NCBI GenBank assembly: GCA_946615525.1
Contig: CAMOHW010000001.1
Coordinates: 1 to 22,822, forward strand
DNA: 22,822 bases
Source of the DNA: an uncultured Clostridia bacterium
Lineage (GTDB): Bacteria > Bacillota > Clostridia > Oscillospirales > CAG-272
Direction of reading: 5' to 3'
Shown here: piece by piece, positions 15,913 to 22,822 of the stretch
Layout of the letters: each line of letters opens with the position of its first letter
How positions within the stretch are numbered: the first letter of the stretch is position 1
Made by a program: the position numbers and the translations under genes
The notes under the pieces: generated by a model
Databases searched by the model: none
The model's input: the letters and a program-made list of their open reading frames with translations, nothing else
What the model was told of the DNA's origin: nothing

Positions 15913-17004
15913 ATGGGCGCAGAAAACCAAGCAAAGATCACGGTCGTGGTTACCGTTTATAATATTGCGGATTACCTGCCCCGCTTTTTTGAGAGCATGG
16001 CAGCGCAGACCTACCCGTACTATCGCATTTTGATCGTGGACGATGGTTCAGAGGATAATAGTCTGGAAGTTTGCCGCACCTATGCTACAAAGGACGACCG
16101 TATCGTGATCCATGCACGCCCTCATGCCGGAATTTCCCCGGCACGGAACTATTCCATGGAGCAGTTGGATACCGAATACACCGTTCATGCCGATGGTGAT
16201 GACTACGTAGAGCCGGATTATCTGTTGCATCTGCTTACCGCTATTGAAAAATACAACGCCGACTGGGCGATCTCCCGCGTTGCCTATCAAAGCGAGGGGA
16301 GCGACCATATTGACAGCGTTTTCCCGGCTTATGGAGAGAAAATGGTCAAACGGGAAGAATTTGCCGATTTTCTGCCAATGTTGTTTTCCGATCGACGCCT
16401 CAACTATCTTTACGGAAAAATCTATAAAACCGAATATTTTAAGACCTTACGGATCGAGCCGGACGTCAAGCAAGGCTCGGATACCATGATCAATTGTCAA
16501 TACATTGAAAAGATCGCCAATCTCGTCGTCATTGACGACGTTGATTACCATTATATTAAATACAATGCCCGGTCGGTCACATCCTATGCGGGTGCCGAGG
16601 CGTTTGAGCGTTTGAAACGCATCAATCGATTTGTTATTTTTTCCATGAAAAAACAGGGCCTATTTACGCCAAAAATGGAAGCGGCAGTAGATAATCGCAC
16701 GCTGCTTTCCGCCATTTGGGTGACCGAGCGGATCTTAAATACCGTCTCGGATCGCGAGGCAAAACAGCAGCAAATCGATCTCGTTTTGAATGACGAAATG
16801 TATGTGGAAGCATATCAACGCGCCAAACGGATCGGATTTGAACCGAATTTTCATCCGATCCCGCCGCAAAGCGGCAAAAACTACCTGCGGAAAGTGGATC
16901 GGGAAGAAAACAATCTTATCCGCAAGGCCGCAATTTTGAAAAAATGCCCCAAGTTTCTCGTCAAACTCTACCGCAAAATCAGGGGGAAACATGGAGAAGA
17001 ATGA
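15913..17004 (+). CDS. Glycosyltransferase, GT2 family
   Basis: A 363-residue GT2 enzyme with ITVVVTVYNIADYLPRF at the N-terminus, the IVDDGSEDNSLEVC motif (41-54), HAGISPARNYSMEQ (71-84) and the metal-binding D94-G-D96-D97 in HADGDDYVEPDYL. The later GSDTMINCQYI takes the place of the ED motif (only one acidic residue, D), which is common in this subgroup. The C-terminus is rich in lysine and arginine and ends GKHGEE. It follows the GT4 by 24 bp with an aaagga site and shares its last 14 bases with the next GT2, which begins inside it. Confidence 0.9.
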   Translation: MGAENQAKITVVVTVYNIADYLPRFFESMAAQTYPYYRILIVDDGSEDNSLEVCRTYATKDDRIVIHARPHAGISPARNYSMEQLDTEYTVHADGDDYVEPDYLLHLLTAIEKYNADWAISRVAYQSEGSDHIDSVFPAYGEKMVKREEFADFLPMLFSDRRLNYLYGKIYKTEYFKTLRIEPDVKQGSDTMINCQYIEKIANLVVIDDVDYHYIKYNARSVTSYAGAEAFERLKRINRFVIFSMKKQGLFTPKMEAAVDNRTLLSAIWVTERILNTVSDREAKQQQIDLVLNDEMYVEAYQRAKRIGFEPNFHPIPPQSGKNYLRKVDREENNLIRKAAILKKCPKFLVKLYRKIRGKHGEE

Positions 17005-18031
17005 GATTCTGCTCTCGGTCATTGTTCCGGTTTACAATGGCGCCGATGTCGTGAGCAACCTGACTGACTCGGTGTTGAAAATCAAACGAGATGATCTGGA
17101 ACTGATTTTAATAGATGACGGCTCAACCGATGACACGCCCGCAGTTTGCCGAAAAATTGCCGAAGCCGACCCGCGATGCAAAGTTTTGCGGCAGGAGAAC
17201 CGCGGTGTTTCGGCAGCACGCAACGCCGGGTTGGAGGTCGCTCGCGGAGAATACATCTACTTTTGCGATTGTGACGACGAGGTCATTCCCGAAACGTTGG
17301 AACAGGGTATGGAGCTGGTGGAAAAGACCGGCTATGATGTGTATTTATTCGACTATTTCTATCGTTTTGTCAAAGAAGAACGGAGACCGGTCCGCCAACA
17401 GTTTGAGATTCCAAAAGACCAAAAGTTGAATCGCCAACAAATTGTTTATTTGCTGCTTGCGCCGTTGTTTCTGAAAGCCGGAACCGGATTTGCCTCGCTT
17501 TGGAACAAAATCTATTCGGCAAAATTGATCCGAAAAAACGGTCTTCGCTTTGAAGAAAAGGTAGGCAAAGGCGAGGATTGGCGCTTTTTGTTGGATTGCC
17601 TTGACGTTGCTGAAACCGGGTATTATTTGCCGGAAGTTCTCTATATTTACAACTTGGACGGTTCGCAAACCGAGAAAAAGTATAAAAAAATTCCAGGTGC
17701 GCATCTTTTGGGTGCCAATGTTCGTAAACTGACCTTATCTTCCAAATATAACTTTGATTTTCCCGATAGGCGGAAATATCGCATTTACCAAAGTTTACTT
17801 TCCGAGGTTGCCTATTCGGCGGCAAACGGATGTGAAAAGCGGGAGATTCTTGATATGATGCGAAATCCAACGGTAAAAAAAGCGGCACAAAAGTTGCGTG
17901 CTCTCAAAAAAGACGAGTGTTTGGAATACGGTATTTTGAAAAGAGATCGATTGCGCGCATTTTGTATTTTGCATAGAAACAGATTCCTTTTGAGCGTTTT
18001 AGAGAAAAAAATCAATCGGCTGGGAGAGTAG
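16991..18031 (+). CDS. Glycosyltransferase, GT2 family (paralogue A)
   Basis: A 346-residue GT2 enzyme. The core motifs are EILLSVIVPVYNGAD (5-19), LIDDGSTDDTPAVC (40-53), QENRGVSAARNAGLEVA (68-84) and YFCDCDDEVIPETLEQ, with metal-binding D93-C-D95. KGEDWRFLLDCLDVA supplies the ED catalytic region. It is clearly homologous over its whole length to the GT2 at 20828, down to the C-terminal YSAANGCEKREILDM. The start overlaps the previous stop by 14 bp and has aggggga just ahead. An ATGA at the upstream stop is out of frame with this protein and was not used. Confidence 0.92.
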   Translation: MEKNEILLSVIVPVYNGADVVSNLTDSVLKIKRDDLELILIDDGSTDDTPAVCRKIAEADPRCKVLRQENRGVSAARNAGLEVARGEYIYFCDCDDEVIPETLEQGMELVEKTGYDVYLFDYFYRFVKEERRPVRQQFEIPKDQKLNRQQIVYLLLAPLFLKAGTGFASLWNKIYSAKLIRKNGLRFEEKVGKGEDWRFLLDCLDVAETGYYLPEVLYIYNLDGSQTEKKYKKIPGAHLLGANVRKLTLSSKYNFDFPDRRKYRIYQSLLSEVAYSAANGCEKREILDMMRNPTVKKAAQKLRALKKDECLEYGILKRDRLRAFCILHRNRFLLSVLEKKINRLGE

Positions 18032-18039
18032 ATATTTCC

Positions 18040-19188
18040 ATGGATATTTCCTTTTTGATCGATGATATGAATGTCGGCGGCGCGCAACGCGTCGTTTCCA
18101 TCCTTGCGGGCGCTTTTTCCGAGCGAGGGCACTCCGTTCGCATTGTGATACAGCGCGCCGATGCAACCGTTGCCTATTCTCTCAACGAACAAATCAAAGT
18201 CGTTCTTTTGACAGAAGAAGAGAAGAAGTTGCATCCTTCCGCGTTTTCAAAAAAATGGCGCACCTTTCTTATGAAGATGAAAAGAAGATTTCACCCGTCC
18301 TGGGGCGGTCCCTATGAACAGATCTGCTATTATTCGGAACGAGCGGAAATGCTGGCGGCGTATTTCAAATCTTACCCTACCGATATTCTTTTTAGCTTTT
18401 TGGTGGAAAGCAATATTCTTGCCGGGCTTGCCGCCGGTTCGATTCGGGCAAAAGTCTATGCCGCCGAGCGAAATTATCCCGACCGTCCGATGAAAGAGCA
18501 TATCAGGGCTCTGCGCAATAAGGCATACGCAAAATGCACCGGCTGTGTTTTCCAAACCGCAGAGCAGGCAAAGTCATTTTCCAAAAAGATCCAAAGAAAA
18601 GCCATAGTCATTCCCAACCCTGTTAAAGAGGATCTGCCGCAAGCGTTCCTTGGTGAAAGGCGAAAGGCAATTGTCAATTACTGTGGGTTTAAAGGGCACA
18701 AGAATATTCCGCTATTGATCCGGGCGTGCGCAAAAGTACTCCCCGAGCATCCCGAATACTCTTTGGAGTTATACGGTTACGGGGATGCCGAAGAGATCAA
18801 GCAAATGGTCGCAGCTTTCCATTTGGAAGACCGCGTAGCCTTTTTCCCGTTCTGTCCGGATATTCACGAGAAAGTGCGGGACGCCGCCATGTTTGTCATG
18901 ACGTCGGATTTTGAAGGAATGCCGAATGCTTTGTTGGAAGCCATGGCGATCGGGTTGCCGGTCATTTCCACCGATTGTAGGGGCGGCGGCGCAAAAGCCT
19001 TGATCCGTGACCATAAAAACGGCATTTTGGTACCGGTCGGAGATGAAGAGGCGGTTGCCGAAGCGATGGAGTTTTATATTGAAAACCCTACCGTTGCAGA
19101 GGAGTATGGCAAACGGGCGCAAGAAGTCAAAAAAGATTTTGATGTTGCAGAAATCTCCAAACGCTGGTTGAACTTGATTGGAGAATAG
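18040..19188 (+). CDS. Glycosyltransferase, GT4 family (GT-B fold)
   Basis: A 382-residue GT4 enzyme beginning DISFLIDDMNVGGAQRVVS, with the GGAxR loop that precedes the first helix. The donor domain starts around AIVNYCGFKGHKNIPLLI (210-227) and contains SLELYGYGDAEEIKQM, then TSDFEGMPNALLEAM with EX7E at E292 and E300, and STDCRGGGAKALI. The N-terminal features, including AERNYPDRP (142-150), resemble GT4 transferases that use N-acetylgalactosamine or related sugars, but that specificity is only suggestive. Its ribosome binding site gggagag lies within the end of the preceding GT2, eight bases upstream of which translation stops. Confidence 0.92.
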   Translation: MDISFLIDDMNVGGAQRVVSILAGAFSERGHSVRIVIQRADATVAYSLNEQIKVVLLTEEEKKLHPSAFSKKWRTFLMKMKRRFHPSWGGPYEQICYYSERAEMLAAYFKSYPTDILFSFLVESNILAGLAAGSIRAKVYAAERNYPDRPMKEHIRALRNKAYAKCTGCVFQTAEQAKSFSKKIQRKAIVIPNPVKEDLPQAFLGERRKAIVNYCGFKGHKNIPLLIRACAKVLPEHPEYSLELYGYGDAEEIKQMVAAFHLEDRVAFFPFCPDIHEKVRDAAMFVMTSDFEGMPNALLEAMAIGLPVISTDCRGGGAKALIRDHKNGILVPVGDEEAVAEAMEFYIENPTVAEEYGKRAQEVKKDFDVAEISKRWLNLIGE

Positions 19189-19197
19189 GGAGAAAAA

Positions 19198-20166
19198 ATG
19201 TTTCAAAAGTTGTATGAAAAGTTGGACGCGTGGAAATGGACGTATTTCAACGTCGATAGTCAAAAATGTATCCTCTCGGATCGGGCATTTATCTCCAAAT
19301 ATTATTTCAAACGCATGGGTAAAAAATTGGATTTGAAATATCCAAAAACCTTGGCGGAAAAGTTGAATTGGCTCAAAATCTATTACCACGATCCGCTTAT
19401 GACGATCTGTGCCGACAAATATCGGATGCGGGAATATGTCAAACTGATTTTGGGCGAAGGATATACTCCTGCATTGCTCGGAGTTTGGGAAAAACCGGAA
19501 GAGATCGATTTTGACAAACTACCCCAAAAGTTTGTTTTGAAAACGAATCACGATGGTTGTCCCATTATTTGCACCGATAAAAGCAAACTGGATTTTAATG
19601 CAGTGCGGCAACAACTTTCTCAAAAGTTGAAAACCGATTATTACGCAAGGGGCAGAGAATGGGCATATAAGAACATCAAACGTCTGATTTTCGCCGAGGA
19701 ATATCTGGAGCCGGAAAGCGGAGAACTGATCGACTACAAGTTTTTCTGTTTCAATGGTGAGCCGAAACTCTTGTATGTCATAAGTGAGAAAATCAACGAA
19801 AAGAACGGCGCGCTTGATTATTTTGATATAGAGTTTCGAGAACTTCCTTTCAAAAGAATTGGAAAAAACAAGGCAAAAGATCAGCCGCAAAAACCAGAAG
19901 ATTTTGAAAAGATGATCCAAATTGCAAAAAAATTGAGCAGTTACGGTGAAGGCGGCATCCCATTTGTTCGTGTGGATATGTATTTCTGCAACGGCAAAAT
20001 CTTTGTTGGGGAGTTGACTTTTTATCCGACAAACGGAATGCACGAATTTGAACCTGCCGAATGGAATCAAATCATTGGAGATTATCTGATTCTCCCGCGC
20101 AAGAACGGATATAAACATCAACGCGGGCGAGATCGCGCATGGATCCGCCGGACGTTGAAAAACTGA
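19198..20166 (+). CDS. TupA-like ATP-grasp enzyme
   Basis: A 322-residue protein of the TupA-like ATP-grasp family. It has KTLAEKLNWLKIYYHDP (50-66), CADKYRMREYV (71-81), KFVLKTNHDG (111-120) for nucleotide binding, DYKFFCFNGEPK (179-190), and the metal and ATP ligands in VRVDMY (257-262) and GELTFYP (271-277). ATP-grasp enzymes form carboxylate-amine bonds through an acyl-phosphate. TupA itself is linked to teichuronopeptide synthesis, a polymer of uronic acid and glutamate, in alkaliphilic Bacillus. Because this locus also makes UDP-GlcA and UDP-GalA, an amino acid or peptide attached to a uronate is a reasonable hypothesis. Many relatives in capsule loci have no proven activity. It starts 9 bp after the GT4, with agggag ahead. 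Confidence 0.88.
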   Translation: MFQKLYEKLDAWKWTYFNVDSQKCILSDRAFISKYYFKRMGKKLDLKYPKTLAEKLNWLKIYYHDPLMTICADKYRMREYVKLILGEGYTPALLGVWEKPEEIDFDKLPQKFVLKTNHDGCPIICTDKSKLDFNAVRQQLSQKLKTDYYARGREWAYKNIKRLIFAEEYLEPESGELIDYKFFCFNGEPKLLYVISEKINEKNGALDYFDIEFRELPFKRIGKNKAKDQPQKPEDFEKMIQIAKKLSSYGEGGIPFVRVDMYFCNGKIFVGELTFYPTNGMHEFEPAEWNQIIGDYLILPRKNGYKHQRGRDRAWIRRTLKN

Positions 20167-20170
20167 TTTC

Positions 20171-20174
20171 GGAG
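20171..20174 (+). promoter_or_regulatory. Ribosome binding site deciding the acetyltransferase start
   Basis: GGAG lies 9 bases before ATG 20184. An earlier in-frame ATG at 20139 sits inside the ATP-grasp gene with no comparable site, so initiation at 20184 is preferred. Confidence 0.65.
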
Positions 20175-20183
20175 AAAACGAAA

Positions 20184-20771
20184 ATGGGATTAATCGGAAG
20201 AATAAAACGACTTTTCAAACCGGAGCAGAAGCAAACTCCAAATAAAACCAAAGAAGAAATATGGGCAGAAAAGGTACAAGCGCTTCGGCAAAGAGGTGCT
20301 AAAATCGGAGATGGTACGCGCTTGAATTGCGATATTGGTGATTTTGGGACGGAACCTTATCTGGTAGAAGTCGGTGAAGATTGTTTGTTCGCTGCCGACG
20401 TTAAATTCATCACGCATGACGGTGGGGTCAAGGTATTGAACACAATGGGATATTTCGGTGGCAAAAAAATGGATCGGATTGCACCGATCAAGGTTGGTAA
20501 CAATGTTTACATCGGTACCGGCGCATTCATCATGCAGGGCGTGACTATAGGAAACAATGTCATCATCGGCGCGCGTGCGGTTGTAACGCACGATATTCCG
20601 GATAATGTGGTTGCCGTAGGAATGCCTGCAAAAGTGTTAAAGACGATTGACGAGTATTATCAATCCGGAGTCGATAAAGGTTGGTATTATCCAACTGCGG
20701 GGCTTCCGTTTGAGGAGAAAAAAGCGTATTATCAAGCAGTGTTTCAGGAAGGCGAACAAGAACAACCCTGA
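20184..20771 (+). CDS. Hexapeptide-repeat (left-handed beta-helix) O-acetyltransferase
   Basis: A 195-residue acyltransferase of the CatB/maltose-acetyltransferase type, predicted to move an acetyl group from acetyl-CoA to a sugar hydroxyl. Hexapeptide repeats of the form [I/V]GxxxxI run from about residue 40 to 150, seen in KIGDGTRLN, LVEVGEDCLFA, PIKVGNNVYIG, VTIGNNVIIGARAVVT and VVAVGMPAKVLK. H78 in FITHDGG is the likely catalytic base. The C-terminal tail is short and charged. It lies after the ATP-grasp gene with no spacer to speak of, so it probably modifies the same glycan. O-acetylation is the usual outcome in capsule loci, but another acyl donor cannot be excluded. Confidence 0.88.
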   Translation: MGLIGRIKRLFKPEQKQTPNKTKEEIWAEKVQALRQRGAKIGDGTRLNCDIGDFGTEPYLVEVGEDCLFAADVKFITHDGGVKVLNTMGYFGGKKMDRIAPIKVGNNVYIGTGAFIMQGVTIGNNVIIGARAVVTHDIPDNVVAVGMPAKVLKTIDEYYQSGVDKGWYYPTAGLPFEEKKAYYQAVFQEGEQEQP

Positions 20772-20782
20772 AACAAACGGTC

Positions 20783-20797
20783 GGATATATTATATCC
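20783..20797 (+). repeat. Short perfect inverted repeat between acetyltransferase and GT2
   Basis: GGATAT, three bases, then ATATCC form a perfect 6-bp palindrome in the 56-bp gap. It is AT-rich, has no T-tract behind it and is too weak for a terminator. It might be a processing or protein-binding site or chance. I include it because this gap is the longest intact one right of position 13519. Confidence 0.25.
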
Positions 20798-20827
20798 AGC
20801 TGGAATTGAAACAAAAAGGAGCAACCA

Positions 20828-21871
20828 GTGAAGAGCGAAATTCTGCTTTCAATAATCGTGCCGATCTACAACGGAGCCGATACGATCCAAAAAACGGTTT
20901 CCTCGATGTTGGCTGTAAAGCGGGACGATATCGAATTGATCTTTGTGGACGATGGATCCGTTGACAACACCCCGGAAATTTTGCGCGCCATTGTAAAATC
21001 GGATCCGCGCTGCAAAATAATCCGGCAGGAAAACCGCGGTGTTTCGGCGGCGCGGAATTCCGGATTGGAGATCGCTCGCGGCAAATACATCTATTTTTGC
21101 GATAGTGATGACGATGTCATTCCCAAAACGCTGGAGCAGGCGGTGGGGCTTTTACAAGAAGACGAGATAGATCTTTGGATCTTTGATTTTTGGCATCATT
21201 TTTCCGATTCGAGCGAGGACCGGAAAAGCGGATTTATGCTGCCTTCCGACCGTGTTTTGGAAAAAGAAGAGCTTGTGCGGTTGATCTTAATGCCACTGAT
21301 CTGCTTTGAGGCAACCGATTTTCCCTCTGTCTGCAACAAATTCTTCTCCCGCAGGATGCTGGAGGAAAACCGCGTTTTATTTGATGAAAAAGTGGCTTAC
21401 GGTGAGGATTGGAGATTTGTCGTTGATGCAGTGGACGCGGCTGCGAATGCCCGCTATATTCCCCAAACATTTTACATTTACAATCAACCTGCGACTCAAG
21501 AATCAGGCAGATACCGCCATCAACCGGGGCTTCACCTGCTTGGCGCACAGGCGCGCAAATGGCGACTCAGCGAAAAATATGGAATCGAGATCCCTCAAAA
21601 AACGAGGGTAGCACAATGCAAAAATATTTTGGCAGGCATTGTTTTCTCTGCTGCCAACCGGTGTGAAAAAGCAGAATTTCGCGCTATGATCCGATCTGAG
21701 ACAGCTCAAACCGCCGCTAAGAAGATTCTTGATTTGCCGAAAGAAGAGCGTCTCTCTTGCGAGATCACGAGAAGACATTTGCTGGCGGCGCGATTCATCA
21801 TTTGGAAAAATACATTTCTTGTCCGCCTGTTTGCAAAAAGCCGGCTGGGCAAAAAGGATTTTGATTTATAA
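20828..21871 (+). CDS. Glycosyltransferase, GT2 family (paralogue B)
   Basis: A 347-residue GT2 enzyme that starts at GTG with aaggag six bases upstream. The core motifs are EILLSIIVPIYNGAD (4-18), FVDDGSVDNTPEI (39-51), QENRGVSAARNSGLEIA (67-83) and YFCDSDDDVIPKTLEQ with metal-binding D92-S-D94. YGEDWRFVVDAVDAA supplies the ED region. It aligns end to end with the GT2 at 16991 and also shares long nucleotide matches around the DXD region, so the two arose by duplication. The middle third differs most (residues 110-170), which suggests divergence in acceptor or donor choice. The next gene follows after 41 bp. Confidence 0.92.
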   Translation: MKSEILLSIIVPIYNGADTIQKTVSSMLAVKRDDIELIFVDDGSVDNTPEILRAIVKSDPRCKIIRQENRGVSAARNSGLEIARGKYIYFCDSDDDVIPKTLEQAVGLLQEDEIDLWIFDFWHHFSDSSEDRKSGFMLPSDRVLEKEELVRLILMPLICFEATDFPSVCNKFFSRRMLEENRVLFDEKVAYGEDWRFVVDAVDAAANARYIPQTFYIYNQPATQESGRYRHQPGLHLLGAQARKWRLSEKYGIEIPQKTRVAQCKNILAGIVFSAANRCEKAEFRAMIRSETAQTAAKKILDLPKEERLSCEITRRHLLAARFIIWKNTFLVRLFAKSRLGKKDFDL

Positions 21872-21912
21872 AAAAATCCGTTGCAAAAGATTTCCGCACG
21901 ATAGGAGTATTT

Positions 21913-22822
21913 ATGAAACGCGTAGTAGAGCTTATCCCGTTTCTGAATGACGCAGGCGCCGAAAATCTGATTAAAAACTATTGTTTGGCGATTGACCGAA
22001 AAAAGTTTGAGATGATCGTTGTCACGTTGTTTGATTGCAATACTGATTGTGCCGTTTACCGGGCGATCGACGCCTCCGGCATTCGGATCCTTTCTGTATA
22101 TGATGGAAACAAGCGGCAAACGAGCAAACTTGCCAAGCGTCTTTCCGATTGGGTACAACAGAACCCTTCACGAATAACCGTCCGCATTTGGGATCGCTTA
22201 TTTGCGGATCATGTTCAACGGATCCTTCAGGCAAGGATCGATAAAAAAACAGGACACGACCTTGGCAAATTGTTAAGATCGCTCAAACCCGATATCATTC
22301 ATGCACACCTGCATGTACAAAATGTTCTGCGTTGGACAAGATTGCCTCAAAACACGCGGCTGTTTTACACCTGCCATAGCGAGCCTTACCGCTATTTCAG
22401 CGGAACGGAATTCAAAAACGTCAATTATTTGATCCGAAAATACGGAATGCGTCTGATCGCCCTGCACAAGGAAATGCAAACCAAGATCAACGAGTTGTTT
22501 AGAAGAAACGATACGCTGCAATTGAATAACTGGGTGGACTTTACAAGATTCCGCTCGATCACAGAACCCCGTGAGGCAATCCGCAAAGACCTGGGATTGC
22601 CGGAGAAGGCGCTTGTATTGGGTACGGTGGGTAGGATCGTTGAATGCAAAAACCAAGTTTTTTTGGTAGATGTTTTGAAGCAGATCGTTGATCGCGGCAC
22701 CGATGCGGTTTTGGCTATTTGTGGTGCCGGCGAAGAAGCGGTTAAAACCGGGATTATAGAACGCGCAAAAGTATATGGACTGGAGGAAAGGCTGATTTTT
22801 CTCGGCGTTCGGCAGGATGTGG
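21913..22822 (+). CDS. Glycosyltransferase, GT4 family, N-terminal part (3' end outside window)
   Basis: The frame is open from ATG 21913 to the window end, giving 303 residues of an unfinished protein. It begins KRVVELIPFLNDAGAENLIKN, a variant of the GT4 GGAExxL loop. IIHAHLHVQNVLRW and LFYTCHSEPYRYF follow on the acceptor side, and LGTVGRIVECKNQVFLVDVL opens the donor domain; IERAKVYGLEERLIFLGVRQDV is the segment just before the missing EX7E region. These match GT4 enzymes of capsule loci. The start has aggag at 21903-21907. The catalytic C-terminal motifs lie past the right edge, so completeness cannot be judged. Confidence 0.85.
   Translation, partial: MKRVVELIPFLNDAGAENLIKNYCLAIDRKKFEMIVVTLFDCNTDCAVYRAIDASGIRILSVYDGNKRQTSKLAKRLSDWVQQNPSRITVRIWDRLFADHVQRILQARIDKKTGHDLGKLLRSLKPDIIHAHLHVQNVLRWTRLPQNTRLFYTCHSEPYRYFSGTEFKNVNYLIRKYGMRLIALHKEMQTKINELFRRNDTLQLNNWVDFTRFRSITEPREAIRKDLGLPEKALVLGTVGRIVECKNQVFLVDVLKQIVDRGTDAVLAICGAGEEAVKTGIIERAKVYGLEERLIFLGVRQDV

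Noticed and set aside
17001..17004. ATGA at the end of the GT2 gene at 15913 as a coupled start
   Set aside because: This ATG is out of frame with the following GT2; the in-frame ATG at 16991 behind aggggga is used.
20139..20183. Earlier ATG for the acetyltransferase inside the ATP-grasp gene
   Set aside because: No good ribosome binding site; the ATG at 20184 has GGAG at 9 bases and gives a normal N-terminus.
20772..20827. Terminator or promoter in the gap before the GT2 at 20828
   Set aside because: The inverted repeat GGATAT/ATATCC is only 6 bp, AT-rich and has no T-tract; no convincing -35/-10 pair is visible.
1..22822. Insertion sequences, CRISPR repeats, tRNA or other RNA genes
   Set aside because: I saw no transposase motifs, regular repeat-spacer pattern, cloverleaf sequence or terminal inverted repeats by reading; gaps are too short for most of these. 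A computed RNA and repeat scan could still find something small.

Overview
The window is a fragment of a very large surface-polysaccharide (capsule, exopolysaccharide or teichuronic-type polymer) biosynthesis locus. All 23 protein genes and one gene relic lie on the + strand, tightly packed; many start codons overlap the previous stop (ATGA or GTGA), and the largest gap between intact genes is 125 bp. I see no tRNA, rRNA, CRISPR array, insertion sequence, convincing promoter or terminator inside it, so it reads as the interior of one long operon entered from the left. Moderate GC, strong GGAGG-type ribosome binding sites, some GTG starts, and the mix of TupA-like ATP-grasp, GT32 and Wzy-type genes suggest a Bacillota (Clostridia-like) bacterium. 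This is an inference from style, not an identification.

Layout. Positions 1-456 hold the C-terminal end of a Wzy/O-antigen-polymerase-like membrane protein. Positions 453-9555 are a run of glycosyltransferases (two GT4, GT32, GT2 with a degenerate DXD motif, GT14/Branch, an unassigned GT-like protein, GT2, a divergent GT-B protein, a second GT32). Within this run, 7540-7664 holds what looks like a GT8 gene collapsed to its two ends. Positions 9552-12431 hold a CapF/WbjC-like reductase lacking its cupin domain, a GT2 that overlaps its end by 29 bp, and a UDP-glucuronate 4-epimerase. Positions 12471-13469 encode an AT-rich, membrane-anchored protein of unknown function that is not an obvious sugar enzyme. 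UDP-glucose 6-dehydrogenase (ugd) follows at 13520-14758. Positions 14764-22822 hold GT4, two GT2, GT4, a TupA-like ATP-grasp enzyme, a hexapeptide-repeat O-acetyltransferase, a GT2 paralogous to the one at 16991, and a GT4 that runs off the right end.

How the parts may work together. Ugd would convert UDP-glucose to UDP-GlcA and the epimerase would convert that to UDP-GalA, so the polymer probably contains uronic acid. The glycosyltransferases would build a large or branched repeat unit on a lipid carrier. The acetyltransferase and the ATP-grasp ligase would decorate it, possibly by amide linkage of an amino acid to the uronate carboxyl. The Wzy-like protein would polymerise exported units. 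No initiating sugar-phosphate transferase, flippase, chain-length regulator or tyrosine kinase is in the window, so the locus extends beyond both ends.

The most notable points are the membrane-anchored protein at 12471, the GT8 relic at 7540, the domain-truncated CapF-like gene, the GT2 with an altered metal-binding motif, and the GT2 paralogue pair bracketing the ATP-grasp/acetyltransferase module.
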